Part shown: in pieces, positions 1 to 8,432 of the stretch | How positions within the stretch are numbered: position 1 is the first letter of the stretch | Layout: each line of letters opens with the position of its first letter | Source: an uncultured Christensenellaceae bacterium | Lineage (GTDB): Bacteria; Bacillota; Clostridia; Christensenellales; Borkfalkiaceae | DNA: 64,000 nt | Assembly (NCBI GenBank): GCA_910587005.1 | Contig: CAJULB010000005.1 | Coordinates: forward strand, 3,678 to 67,677 | Reading direction: 5' to 3' | Translations under genes and position numbers: made by a program | The notes under the pieces: generated by a model | Database searches by the model: none | The model's input: only the letters and a program-made list of their open reading frames with translations | What the model was told of the DNA's origin: nothing

Positions 1-2
1 GA

Positions 3-518
3 TTAAAACTGCTTGCGCGAATAGTTTCCCAGCACGCAAAAAGAATGACGGGTATAGAAATTCACCCCGCCGCAAAAATCGCTTCGGGCGTGTTTATCGA
101 CCACGGCGCTGGCGTAGTAATAGGCGAAACCGCCGAAGTTGGTACGGGAACTGTGCTGTATCAGGGCTGTACGCTGGGCGGAACCGGCAAGGAAACGGGC
201 AAGCGCCACCCGACGGTGGGCGAACACTGCGTTATCTCTGCGGGAGCCAAGGTTTTGGGCAATATAACCGTCGGCGACTACGCGAAAGTCGGCGCGGGCG
301 CGGTTGTTCTTAAAAACGTACCTCCGCACGCAACGGTTGTCGGAGTGCCTGCAAGGGTGGTTAAAATCGGCGGAAACGCAGTTCCCGATTTAACGCAGGA
401 AAAGGGCGACCCCTATCTTACGGCAATATGCAAGCTGCGCGAGCGCGCTTTCGCTTTGGAAGCCCGCTTAGCGGAATTAGAAAAGAATACGGAAAACGGA
501 AACGGAGAAATAAAATGA
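3..518 (+). CDS. cysE: Serine O-acetyltransferase CysE (5' end cut by window)
   Basis: This is the C-terminal part (171 residues) of serine acetyltransferase, which makes O-acetylserine from serine and acetyl-CoA for cysteine synthesis in the cytoplasm. The reading frame is open to the left edge, so the N-terminal helical region is missing. The left-handed beta-helix is visible: TGIEIHPAAKI, FIDHGAGVVIGETAEVG and the LYQGCTLGGTG loop with the conserved catalytic His and Asp of the family, then hexapeptide repeats through about residue 130. The stop TGA overlaps the ATG of cysS (ATGA), so the two are translationally coupled. The cysE-cysS order is usual in low-GC Gram-positives. Assignment is firm. 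Confidence 0.95.
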   Translation, partial: LKLLARIVSQHAKRMTGIEIHPAAKIASGVFIDHGAGVVIGETAEVGTGTVLYQGCTLGGTGKETGKRHPTVGEHCVISAGAKVLGNITVGDYAKVGAGAVVLKNVPPHATVVGVPARVVKIGGNAVPDLTQEKGDPYLTAICKLRERAFALEARLAELEKNTENGNGEIK

Positions 519-1918
519 GAGTATACAATTCGCTTACACGCAGAAAAGAAGAATTTAAACCGCTTGAAGACGGAAAAGTGAAAATGTACGCGTGCGGAAT
601 AACCGTTTCCGGCGAGGCGCACATAGGTCACGGTTATCAGGCGCTTATTTACGATATTATGCGTAAGTACCTTGAAAAGAAGGGCTTTAAAGTAACTTAT
701 GCGCGCAATTATACCGACGTAGACGATAAAATTATCGCAAAATCCAAGGAAACGGGTATTCCCGCGGACGTTTACGCCGCCAAAATGATAGAAAATATTG
801 ATAAAATTATGGCGGATTTCGACGTGGACGAGCCTACTTTATGGCTTAAAGCGACCGAAAATATCGGAAATATAATCGATTTTATTCAAAAGCTGATAGA
901 AAGCGGACACGCATACGCGGCAAAAAACGGGGACGTTTATTTTGACGTTTCCAGCTTTAAAAAATACGGATGCCTTTCCAACCGCTCGGTTGAGGATATG
1001 CTTGACGGAGTGCGCGTTGAAAACGGCGAAGAAAAGAAAAGCCCCGCCGATTTTGCATTGTGGAAATCGGCAAAGGCGGGCGAAATAAGCTGGCAGTCGC
1101 CCTGGGGCGAGGGCAGACCGGGCTGGCATATAGAGTGCTCGGCTATGAACCGCACGGCGTTCGGCGAACAGATTGATATTCACGGCGGAGGGCGCGACCT
1201 GATTTTTCCTCACCACGAAAACGAAATTGCGCAGACGGAAAGCCTTACGGGCAAGCAGTTTGCAAAGTACTGGACGCACAACGGGCTTATAAAAGTCAAC
1301 GGACAAAAGATGTCAAAAAGCCTCGGCAACAGCCTGCTTTTGGAGGATTTGCTTAAAAAATACACCAACGAAGCGGTTAAATTCGCGCTTTTGCAGAACA
1401 ATTACCGCAACGATATAAATATCACAGACGAGCTTTTTCCCGAAGCGGAAAGGCATTTGACCGAATTTTACACCGTAATAAAGGCGGTTGAGGATAAATT
1501 CGGCAAGGGTGAAAAGGGCAATCCCGCAATAGACGAAAAATTTGACGCGGATATGGACGAGGATTTCAACACCGCGCTTGCGCTGTCGGAGCTTTTCGGG
1601 CTGTTCAAAAAGATTTCGGCAAAGCTTTCCGCAAACGATAAATCTTGCGCGGACGATATAAAGCAGATAAGGGAAACATACTCGCTTTTGGGGCTATTTA
1701 AAAAGGACGCGGGCGGTTATTTAAAGGAAGTTGCAGAAAAGAACCCCGAAAAAGCCGAAACGGAAATTCCCGCAGAGGTTAAATCGCTTGCAGAAAAACG
1801 CTGGAAGGCAAAATTGAACCGTAGCTGGGCGGAAGCGGACGCGCTCCGCGCCGAAATAGATAAGCTGGGATACGTAGTTAAGGACAGCAAAGAGGGGTAT
1901 ACCGTTTCAAAGAAGTAA
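515..1918 (+). CDS. cysS: Cysteinyl-tRNA synthetase
   Basis: Class I synthetase (467 aa) that charges tRNA-Cys in the cytoplasm. The HIGH motif (HIGH in GEAHIGHGY), the zinc-binding Cys of YACGIT, WHIECSAM and HHENE, and the KMSKS loop (QKMSKSLGN) are all present in order, followed by the DALR helical domain and a C-terminal extension. A longer frame extends upstream to 428, but the start at 515 is preferred: it gives the family-typical MRVYNSL beginning, a GGAGA ribosome site lies just upstream, and the ATG overlaps the cysE stop by 4 nt. No T-box leader is visible, which fits co-transcription with cysE. Confidence 0.97.
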   Translation: MRVYNSLTRRKEEFKPLEDGKVKMYACGITVSGEAHIGHGYQALIYDIMRKYLEKKGFKVTYARNYTDVDDKIIAKSKETGIPADVYAAKMIENIDKIMADFDVDEPTLWLKATENIGNIIDFIQKLIESGHAYAAKNGDVYFDVSSFKKYGCLSNRSVEDMLDGVRVENGEEKKSPADFALWKSAKAGEISWQSPWGEGRPGWHIECSAMNRTAFGEQIDIHGGGRDLIFPHHENEIAQTESLTGKQFAKYWTHNGLIKVNGQKMSKSLGNSLLLEDLLKKYTNEAVKFALLQNNYRNDINITDELFPEAERHLTEFYTVIKAVEDKFGKGEKGNPAIDEKFDADMDEDFNTALALSELFGLFKKISAKLSANDKSCADDIKQIRETYSLLGLFKKDAGGYLKEVAEKNPEKAETEIPAEVKSLAEKRWKAKLNRSWAEADALRAEIDKLGYVVKDSKEGYTVSKK

Positions 1919-1989
1919 AAAGTTAAAACGCATATATGCATCGCATAACTTCGTTTTAGCAAAGCAACCGTCATTATGAACGCGGTCTT

Positions 1990-2160
1990 TGTGTCATTCT
2001 GAGCGACAGCGTAAGGAGCGCAGCGACGGAATAGCGATTGTTACGCATAGCGTCAATCGCGTCAGAATCTGATTATATTAACCGCAACCCAAAAAGCCTT
2101 AACATACGCTGTAAACCGCAATCAGATGCTTCCGCAAGCGTCAGCATGACGCGTTTCAAC
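1990..2160 (+). repeat. Dispersed repeat family A, copy 1
   Basis: The cysS-alaS gap (1919-2223) holds a mosaic repeat beginning with a TCATTCTGAGCGACAGCG element and ending in a mirrored half-copy (AATCAGATGCTTCCGCAAGC..CAGCATGAC). Its core at 2034-2060 is a 27-nt hairpin with arms GCGATTG/CAATCGC and an inner ACGC/GCGT pairing. The identical core recurs at 14597-14623, 21980-22006 and 48782-48808. No gene is seen in the gap. Confidence 0.85.
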
Positions 2161-2223
2161 TTTGGTATGACGGGTTTTAACCCTTTTACAATAAACAATC
2201 AATAACACTTTAAGGTGAAAAAT

Positions 2224-4032
2224 ATGAAAGTTACATCTAAACAACTCAGAAAAAACTGGCTTTCTTTTTACGAAAGCAAGAACCATAAGGATATAGGCGC
2301 GGTTTCGCTTATCGGCGACGGCGCTACGGGCGTTATGTTCAACGTTGCGGGTATGCAGCCGTTAATGCCCTATCTGCTCGGCAGAAGCCACCCGCAAGGC
2401 AAAAGGCTTTGCAATATTCAGGGCTGTGTGCGCACGGTGGATATAGAGGAGGTCGGCGACGCTTCGCACTTCACTTTTTTCGAGATGATGGGCAACTGGT
2501 CGCTCGGCGATTACTTCAAAAAGGAAAAAACCGCCTGGACCTTCGAGCTGTTGACAAAGGTTTTCAAGCTTGATAAGGACAAGCTTTGCTCTACCGTTTT
2601 TGCAGGCAACGAAAGCGCGCCCCGCGACGAAGAAACTGCCGAGCTTTTGAAAAGCCTCGGCATTAAACCCGAGCATATCTTCTATTTAAACGATAACTGG
2701 TGGGAGCTGGAAGGTACGGTTGACACCCCTTGCGGTCCCGACAACGAGTGGTTTTATCCGCTTTCGGACAAGGCTAACCCCGTGTTTCCCGACGATTATG
2801 TGGAAATCGGCAACGACGTGTATATGCAGTATAAAAAGCTTGCGTCGGGCTATATCCCGCTTGAAAACAAAAACGTGGATACGGGCTTCGGCTTCGACAG
2901 AATGCTGCTGTTTTTGAACGGGCTTGACGACGGTTACAAAACCGACCTGTTCGCACCCGTAATTTCCGCGCTGGAAAAGGCGAGCGGAAAGGTTTACGAT
3001 AACGGCGGGGACGACCAAAAGGCAATGCGCATTATCGCCGACCACACGCGCACGGCGGTTATGCTTATCGGCGACGAACAGGGCATTCTGCCTTCGAATA
3101 CCGGCGCGGGCTACGTTCTGCGCAGACTTATGCGCCGTGCTATCCGCTATTGCCGTCAGATAGGGCTTAACGGCGAAGCGCTTATAAACTGCGCAAAAAT
3201 TTTTATTGATAAGATTTACGGCGAGGCTTATCCCCTGCTTGTAAAAAACGAAAATTATATTCTTGACGAAATCAAAAAGGAAGCGGACAGATTCGAAGCA
3301 ACTCTTGCGCAGGGCATAAAGGAATTCGATAAATGCGTTTTATCGTTGGAGCGCAAAAACGAGTTTATGTCCAAAAGCAACCCCGATTACGTTAAAGAGA
3401 GGGTTATCGGCGGAAAACAGGCATTCCGTCTGTACGATACCTACGGTTTCCCCCTCGAACTGACCGAGGAGCTTGCGCGCGAGCACAATCTGACGGTTGA
3501 CAGAGCGGGCTTTGACGAGGCGTTTAAGGAACACCGCGAAAAGAGCCGCGTCCTCGAAGCGGGGCAGTACAAGGGCGGACTTGAAAGCCATTCGCAGACG
3601 GCGACCTACTATCATACCGCAACGCACTTATTGCTTGCGGCGCTTAAAAAAGTCTGCTCGACCGATATATGCCAAAAGGGCAGCAATATTAACGAGGAAA
3701 GACTGCGTTTCGACTTCAACTTCCCCAGAAAGCTGACGGAGGACGAGGTTGCGCAGGTTGAAAAGCTTGTAAACGAGCAGATAAAGCTGGATACTCCCGT
3801 AACAATGTGCGAAATGACTTTGGAAGAAGCAAAGGCGCAGGGCTTTACCGGCGTGTTCGAAAGTAAGTACGGCGAGGTTGTAAAAACCTATTCCATAGGC
3901 GAATTTTCGCGTGAAATCTGCGGCGGCCCGCACGCCGAACACACCGGACTTTTGGGAACGTTCAAAATTTCCAAGCAGGAGAACGTTTCGGCGGGAGTGA
4001 AGCGTATAAAAGCGGTATTAATAAGAAATTAA
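2224..4032 (+). CDS. alaS: Alanyl-tRNA synthetase, compact form without C-Ala domain
   Basis: Class II synthetase for tRNA-Ala (602 aa; the usual bacterial enzyme is about 870-880). The N-terminal catalytic core (motif 2 region TFFEMMGNWSLGDYF, motif 3 GFGFDRM) and the tRNA-recognition helices (GYVLRRLMRRAIR) are intact. The editing-domain zinc site is present as H464xxxH468 and C566xxxH570. Compared with the E. coli enzyme (H564/H568, C666/H670) about 100 residues are missing just before the editing domain, where the beta-barrel normally sits, and the protein ends about 30 residues after the Cys, so the C-Ala domain is absent. The ATG at 2224 is chosen over GTG 2215 because AAGGTG (2212-2217) then serves as ribosome site. 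Confidence 0.93.
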   Translation: MKVTSKQLRKNWLSFYESKNHKDIGAVSLIGDGATGVMFNVAGMQPLMPYLLGRSHPQGKRLCNIQGCVRTVDIEEVGDASHFTFFEMMGNWSLGDYFKKEKTAWTFELLTKVFKLDKDKLCSTVFAGNESAPRDEETAELLKSLGIKPEHIFYLNDNWWELEGTVDTPCGPDNEWFYPLSDKANPVFPDDYVEIGNDVYMQYKKLASGYIPLENKNVDTGFGFDRMLLFLNGLDDGYKTDLFAPVISALEKASGKVYDNGGDDQKAMRIIADHTRTAVMLIGDEQGILPSNTGAGYVLRRLMRRAIRYCRQIGLNGEALINCAKIFIDKIYGEAYPLLVKNENYILDEIKKEADRFEATLAQGIKEFDKCVLSLERKNEFMSKSNPDYVKERVIGGKQAFRLYDTYGFPLELTEELAREHNLTVDRAGFDEAFKEHREKSRVLEAGQYKGGLESHSQTATYYHTATHLLLAALKKVCSTDICQKGSNINEERLRFDFNFPRKLTEDEVAQVEKLVNEQIKLDTPVTMCEMTLEEAKAQGFTGVFESKYGEVVKTYSIGEFSREICGGPHAEHTGLLGTFKISKQENVSAGVKRIKAVLIRN

Positions 4033-4043
4033 AGGGAAGCATA

Positions 4044-5375
4044 ATGCAGTTAAAGGATAACGGCAATCTTACCGGAGAAAAAACGGACGGGGAAGAAATT
4101 TCCGCCGGAATAACCGAAGCCGAAAAAACGGAAACTCCGCAGACGGAAGAAAGCGCGGAGGTGAATACACAAGCCTCCGAAACGCAAACCTCGGATACGG
4201 AAAACGCGGATACGCAAACCTCGGAGGAGGACGCGTTCAAAGACTTCGGCTCGGCTACGGTAGAACCGCCGAAAAAGAAAAAATACGGCTGGATAGGCAC
4301 CGTACTGCTTTTGGTTGCAATCGGCTTGGGCATATGGGCAATGTTCGGCATCACGCACGAGGTTGCGGACGCGGAAACAACCCCCATATGGACGCTTGTC
4401 CGTCAAAGCAGCTGGGTATTTGCATTAATTTGCCTTGCCGTGCTTTTGGGCATACTTGCTTTCGACTGGCTTAAATATTCGGTTATTATGAAAGCCACCA
4501 CGGGTAAATTCAGTCCGCGCACAAGCTTAAAGGTTCAGCTTTTGGGCAAGTTTTACGATAACGTAACCCCTTTTGCCGTGGGCGGTCAGCCTATGCAGAT
4601 TTATTATCTGCATAAAAAAGGATATTCGGGCGGAGTTTCAAGCGCGGTAGTGCTTATAAAATACTTCTGCAATATGACGTGTATGTGCCTTGTAAGTCTG
4701 TTGCTTATGGCTTGCAACACCCGCGTTTTAGGCGCGATAGAAACCGACTGGGTGCGCGTTTTAATTCACGTTGCCGCGTGGGTAGGGCTTGCGGTAAATA
4801 TGTTTTTACCGCTTATGGTGCTGTTTTTCGTAATTTTTCCCAAATTTGCGCACAAGCTTGCGTCTTTTGTAATAGGTGCGGGCGCAAAGCTTAAAATAGT
4901 AAAAGACAAAGAAAAGACGATGGCAAAGGCGCTTAAAACGGTAAACGATTTCCGCGCCGCGTTCAAAATAATGGCTAAAAAGCCCGCGGAATTCGTTGCG
5001 CTTATACTTTTTTGCCTTATAGAAGAATGTTTAAGGTTCGCTTTGCCCTTTTTTGTAATGAAAATGTTCAACGGACTTGGTTCGGAGGCGGGCTTTTCAA
5101 CCATGATAACCGTTATGGCGCTTAACGTGTTCGTAACGCAGAGCGTCTGCATAATACCCACCCCCGGCAACTCGGGCGCGATAGAAAGCATAGGCACAAT
5201 CGCCTTTACCGCGGTAATAACCAATTTGGGCGTGCTGGGCTGGTCGGTGCTGGTGTGGCGGTTTTTCGTGTTCTATATATATATAATAATAGGAATAGGC
5301 ATAACCGTATTCGAGTTTATAAGAAAGCTTGTCCGCGGTAAACGGCAAAAAAGCCAAACGTCGGCGGGCGAATAA
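4044..5375 (+). CDS. Flippase-like integral membrane protein (UPF0104 / LPG-synthase TM family)
   Basis: 443-aa polytopic membrane protein. The first ~75 residues are acidic and rich in Thr/Ser/Glu and look disordered; eight or so hydrophobic segments follow. The block GGQPMQIYYLHKKG..SSAVVLIKYF is typical of the lysylphosphatidylglycerol-synthase transmembrane/flippase-like family. Known members move or modify membrane lipids, and they often sit beside a glycosyltransferase, as here (next gene 16 nt downstream), which suggests a glycolipid synthesis and translocation pair. The catalytic MprF C-terminal domain is absent, so lysyl-transfer is not expected. Ribosome site AGGGAAG precedes the ATG. 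Confidence 0.85.
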   Translation: MQLKDNGNLTGEKTDGEEISAGITEAEKTETPQTEESAEVNTQASETQTSDTENADTQTSEEDAFKDFGSATVEPPKKKKYGWIGTVLLLVAIGLGIWAMFGITHEVADAETTPIWTLVRQSSWVFALICLAVLLGILAFDWLKYSVIMKATTGKFSPRTSLKVQLLGKFYDNVTPFAVGGQPMQIYYLHKKGYSGGVSSAVVLIKYFCNMTCMCLVSLLLMACNTRVLGAIETDWVRVLIHVAAWVGLAVNMFLPLMVLFFVIFPKFAHKLASFVIGAGAKLKIVKDKEKTMAKALKTVNDFRAAFKIMAKKPAEFVALILFCLIEECLRFALPFFVMKMFNGLGSEAGFSTMITVMALNVFVTQSVCIIPTPGNSGAIESIGTIAFTAVITNLGVLGWSVLVWRFFVFYIYIIIGIGITVFEFIRKLVRGKRQKSQTSAGE

Positions 5376-5391
5376 AAGTGATATTTAAATT

Positions 5392-6552
5392 ATGAAAGTG
5401 CTTGTTGTATTAGACAGCTTTTACCCCAACGTTGACGGGCCTATCGAAGTGGTAGTAAGCGTAGCTAAAAAGTTCAAAGAAAAGGGCTTTGGCGAAATGG
5501 AATTGCTTGTGCCGAGCTATCCCGAAACGGTGGAAGTTGACGGTATAAAAATCAACCGCGTAATTTCGGTGCCCGCGGGCGACGGATACCGCGGAGCATT
5601 GCCTGCGCTTAGCGCAGGCGTTAAAAAGCTTATAAAAAAAGGCGGATTTGATATAATTCATCTGCACAGTCCGTTTACTTTGGGCAGATACGCGCTTAAA
5701 ATCGGACATAAATGCGGGTTGCCTGTAATCTTTACAATGCATACCAAATTCCGCGACGAGTTTCAGCGCAGGTTAAAGAGCAGGCTTTTGCAGAAGTTTA
5801 TGATGCGCTACATTATGGGGTGCATAAACCGGTGCGACGTCGTTACCACCGTTTCTCAGGGTACGGTGGATACGCTCGGCGAGTACGGTTATAAGAATAC
5901 GGCAAGCGTTAAGGTTATCCGCAATGCAACGAGTATGCCCCCTTCTGCCGCCGATACCGAAAAGACAGCGGAATTAAAAAGCAGCTTCGCTGAAAACGGA
6001 GAAATAATATTTTCATACGTCGGCAGACTTGCGCAGACAAAGAATATTCAGTTCAGTCTGAAAGCTCTCGCTGAAGTCAAAAAACGCGGTTACGGCAATT
6101 TTAAATTTGTAATAGTAGGAAGCGGAGATTACGGAAGGACTTTAAAAAAACTTACGGAAGAACTCAATTTGACCGAAAACGTAATTTTTGCGGGTAAAAT
6201 CACAGATAAAAAACTGCTTGCGTGTCACTATTCTGCATTCGACGCGTTGTTGTTTCCGTCGGTTTTCGACAATGCAAGCATAGTGATATTGGAGGCGGCG
6301 GCTAATTCGCTTCCCGTAATAACTTATAAAGGGAGTTGTTCGGCTGAAAAAATTACCAACGGTGAAAGCGGGTTTGTATGGGATAACGACGCGGACGTCT
6401 GGACGGAAAATCTGATAAAGCTGATAAACGAACCCGATTTGGCAAAAACGGCGGGCGAAGGCGCGCGTAAGCACGTGTATGCGGGCTGGGACGAAATTAC
6501 AGAGGAGTACGCTTTGCTTTACGCGGACGTTTTAAAAGAGAGGACGCGCTGA
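5392..6552 (+). CDS. Glycosyltransferase family 4
   Basis: 386-aa GT-B glycosyltransferase. The N-terminal Rossmann half begins MKVLVVLDSFYPNVDGP and contains the IIHLHSPF..HTKFRDEF acceptor-side motif. The C-terminal donor half has SYVGRLAQTKN and the E-x7-E-type motif region (PSVFDNASIVILEAAA) for nucleotide-sugar binding. It resembles the alpha-glucosyl-diacylglycerol group of GT4 enzymes, and its pairing with the preceding flippase-like gene fits glycolipid synthesis at the inner membrane face; the actual donor and acceptor are not readable. No good ribosome site is seen, so coupling to the upstream gene is likely. Confidence 0.88.
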   Translation: MKVLVVLDSFYPNVDGPIEVVVSVAKKFKEKGFGEMELLVPSYPETVEVDGIKINRVISVPAGDGYRGALPALSAGVKKLIKKGGFDIIHLHSPFTLGRYALKIGHKCGLPVIFTMHTKFRDEFQRRLKSRLLQKFMMRYIMGCINRCDVVTTVSQGTVDTLGEYGYKNTASVKVIRNATSMPPSAADTEKTAELKSSFAENGEIIFSYVGRLAQTKNIQFSLKALAEVKKRGYGNFKFVIVGSGDYGRTLKKLTEELNLTENVIFAGKITDKKLLACHYSAFDALLFPSVFDNASIVILEAAANSLPVITYKGSCSAEKITNGESGFVWDNDADVWTENLIKLINEPDLAKTAGEGARKHVYAGWDEITEEYALLYADVLKERTR

Positions 6553-6701
6553 TTAAAAGACGTTTTTATGCGAAAAACCGCAAAAATCTGCCAAAAAATG
6601 GCAATTTTCGTTAAAAAACGTGCGATTTTACGGCAATTTTAAAGGCTTTAAAAAATAATTTAAAATTTATAAAAAACTTTGAAAACCAAACACAAAACGG
6701 C

Positions 6702-6730
6702 TTGACAGAAATTTTATAAAATAATAAAAT
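6702..6730 (+). promoter_or_regulatory. Sigma-A promoter of rplM-rpsI
   Basis: TTGACA (6702-6707), a 17-nt spacer and TAAAAT (6725-6730) form a near-consensus housekeeping promoter about 80 nt before rplM. Upstream, 6553-6701 is AT-rich and holds nothing I can name. Confidence 0.85.
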
Positions 6731-6737
6731 AAGTTTA

Positions 6738-6817
6738 CATTTAAAGAAGAAGTTAAGTAAAGCTCGTTTGAAGAGCTTCTCTGTGCAAGAGATTTCGAGA
6801 AATGAAAGGAGCAGACA
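6738..6817 (+). promoter_or_regulatory. Candidate L13 autoregulatory leader
   Basis: The rplM 5' leader contains two adjacent hairpins: AAGCTC/GAGCTT around 6760-6780, and TCTCT/AGAGA around 6779-6793, directly ahead of the GAAAGGAG ribosome site. Leaders upstream of rplM in Gram-positives are known to be bound by L13. That this one is regulatory is inferred from position and folding only. Confidence 0.5.
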
Positions 6818-7249
6818 ATGAAAACCTACATGGCAAAGGCGGAAACGGTTGAAAGAAAATGGTACGTCGTCGACGCAACCGGCGTTCCCCTCGGCAGACT
6901 TGCGTCTAAGGTAGCTGCCATACTTCGCGGCAAAAACAAACCCACGTTTACACCCAACGTTGATACGGGCGATTTCGTCATAGTTATCAATACCGATAAG
7001 GTAGTGCTTACCGGTAAAAAGCTTGACGATAAATTTTACAGATACCACACCGGCTATATCGGCGGGTTGAAGGAAGTTTCCTATAAAAAACTGCTTGCGG
7101 AAAAGAGCGACCTTGCCGTATACGAAGCGGTGCGCGGTATGCTTCCCAAAAATTCGCTCGGCAGAGATATGGTTAAAAAGCTCAAGGTTTACAAGGGCGG
7201 CGAACATAACCACGCGGCGCAGAAGCCCGAAGAATTAAAATTATTTTAA
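6818..7249 (+). CDS. rplM: 50S ribosomal protein L13
   Basis: 143-aa protein of the large ribosomal subunit. KTYMAKAETVERKWYVVDATG, LGRLASKVAAILRGK, and YRHTGYIGGLKE are family signatures, and the length is normal. It carries a strong GAAAGGAG ribosome site and lies 21 nt before rpsI, the universal partner. Confidence 0.98.
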   Translation: MKTYMAKAETVERKWYVVDATGVPLGRLASKVAAILRGKNKPTFTPNVDTGDFVIVINTDKVVLTGKKLDDKFYRYHTGYIGGLKEVSYKKLLAEKSDLAVYEAVRGMLPKNSLGRDMVKKLKVYKGGEHNHAAQKPEELKLF

Positions 7250-7270
7250 AGGTGAGAGGTAGATTTATTT

Positions 7271-7684
7271 ATGGCAAAGGCTAATTTAAAGAAAAAACTC
7301 CAGTTCTGGGGAACGGGCAGAAGAAAAAAGGCTATCGCCCGCGTCCGCCTCATTCCCGCAGGTACGGGCACCATTGAAATAAATGAAAGAGCATTCGAGG
7401 ACTATTTCCCTCAGGACGTGCTTCGCTACGTCGTAAAACAGCCCCTCGCGCTTTTGGGCGTTGAAAGCAAGTATGACGTGCTTGTAAACGTCTACGGCGG
7501 CGGTTATACCGGTCAGGCGGGCGCTATCCGTTTGGGCATCGCGCGTGCGCTGTTGCAGGCTGAAGAAAGCTCGCGTCCCGCGCTCAAAAAAGCAGGTTTC
7601 TTAACCCGCGACCCGAGAGTAAAGGAGAGAAAGAAGTACGGCTTGAAGAAGGCGCGCAAGGCTCCTCAGTTCTCAAAGAGATAA
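7271..7684 (+). CDS. rpsI: 30S ribosomal protein S9
   Basis: 137-aa small-subunit protein with the GTGRRKKAIARVRL opening, the GGGYTGQAGAIRLGIARAL core and the C-terminal RDPRVKERKKYGLKKARKAPQFSKR tail that reaches the decoding-site tRNA. It is the second gene of the rplM operon and is followed by an intrinsic terminator. Confidence 0.98.
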   Translation: MAKANLKKKLQFWGTGRRKKAIARVRLIPAGTGTIEINERAFEDYFPQDVLRYVVKQPLALLGVESKYDVLVNVYGGGYTGQAGAIRLGIARALLQAEESSRPALKKAGFLTRDPRVKERKKYGLKKARKAPQFSKR

Positions 7685-7705
7685 TTTTTATACAAAAAAG
7701 TTGCA

Positions 7706-7739
7706 AACGGAAGGTTTTTATGGAACTTTCCGTTTTTTT
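7706..7739 (+). terminator. Intrinsic terminator of rplM-rpsI
   Basis: Stem ACGGAAGGTT / AACTTTCCGT (one G-U pair) with a short loop, followed by a run of seven T. Confidence 0.9.
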
Positions 7740-7799
7740 ATGGCGAAAAATGTAGTGTGAAAAATGTCTGAAAAGCACTTTGTTTGTCGAAACGCGTCG

Positions 7800-8049
7800 A
7801 ACGAGCATAAAATATGAAATTTATAGTTGAGTTTAACGCGCGCGTATGATACACTTAGTTTGTAAGCAAAGACCGATAGCTTCAATAATAAAAACTTTTG
7901 TTTATAGGTTTGGGGTTCAGCGCTGTCCCAAAAAAGGTAGGTTAAATTATTCGTTCGGTTTGAGGTTGCAATAGCGGGGCGCTCCTTTTCGGAAGCCGCT
8001 TCAAAAATACGGAAGCTTTAAGCTTTTAATCACTTAGGAGGAAGTAAAA
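7800..8049 (+). ncRNA. Possible structured RNA or long leader upstream of the 53-aa gene
   Basis: The stretch 7740-8049 has no gene. It holds a clear hairpin TTTGGG..CCCAAA with a self-complementary AGCGCT in the loop (about 7910-7935), a second GCGG..CCGC stem (about 7973-8000), and distal pairing AGCTTC / GAAGCT that could close the element. It ends in a strong AGGAGG ribosome site. I considered 6S RNA, T-box and known riboswitch classes; none fits convincingly. Confidence 0.35.
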
Positions 8050-8211
8050 TTGCAAACAAACGTAATCGGTTACGACCGTGAAGAACTGTTACACAACGCG
8101 CTGGCGGAAATTGAAGACCGCCTTAAAGGGAAACAAACACCGAAAGAAAGGGTGGACACTCTTATCGAACATATGCTGATTTTAAAAGAATTGGCGGAGT
8201 TAAATTTTTAA
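8050..8211 (+). CDS. Small acidic helical protein, 53 aa, TTG start
   Basis: A 53-residue frame starting with TTG at 8050, with AGGAGG (8037-8042) at ideal spacing and an intrinsic terminator 15 nt after the stop. The product begins MQTNVIGYDREELLHNALAE and looks like two amphipathic helices (EELLHNALAEIEDRLKG, ERVDTLIEHMLILKELAEL) joined by a KQTPK turn; no membrane segment or signal. I do not recognise the family. The combination of consensus ribosome site, codon use like the neighbours, and terminator supports a real gene. It could be a small regulator or an adaptor. Confidence 0.7.
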   Translation: MQTNVIGYDREELLHNALAEIEDRLKGKQTPKERVDTLIEHMLILKELAELNF

Positions 8212-8225
8212 ATACAGTAAACGTA

Positions 8226-8261
8226 CCCCGAAGCGTATAAAATTGCGCTTCGGGGCTTTGC
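8226..8261 (+). terminator. Intrinsic terminator after the 53-aa gene
   Basis: Perfect stem CCCCGAAGCG / CGCTTCGGGG with a 10-nt loop and a T-rich tail. Confidence 0.85.
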
Positions 8262-8302
8262 TTGTCTTTTGGTGAAATATTAATTTTACCGAACAAAAAT
8301 AA

Positions 8303-8317
8303 TAGACACTATGTCTA
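8303..8317. promoter_or_regulatory. Palindrome TAGACA-CTA-TGTCTA, candidate operator
   Basis: Perfect 6+3+6 inverted repeat about 50 nt upstream of the -35 element (TTGACA, 8366-8371; TATTCT, 8390-8395) that appears to drive the lipoprotein gene at 8433. It could bind a dimeric regulator; which one is unknown. Confidence 0.4.
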
Positions 8318-8432
8318 ATTTCTGTTTTATAAAGATAACAATGCGTAAAGGTTTTAAAATTTCTATTGACAAAGCGGTATATAAAATAATATTCTGTATA
8401 TGAAGATGTAAATTTCAGTAGAGGAGTTTTTT

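Noticed and set aside
428..514. Upstream extension of the cysS frame inside cysE
   Set aside because: It lacks a ribosome site and the family start is MRVYNSL at 515.
1919..2214. T-box leader ahead of alaS (and of cysS or metG)
   Set aside because: No T-box sequence or specifier hairpin is seen; the alaS gap is made of repeats.
7800..8049. 6S RNA, SRP RNA or T-box call for the 7.8-8.0 kb region
   Set aside because: The expected conserved elements (6S bubble flanked by closing stem, SRP GGAAGCAGC-type loop, T-box GGTGG) could not be located convincingly.
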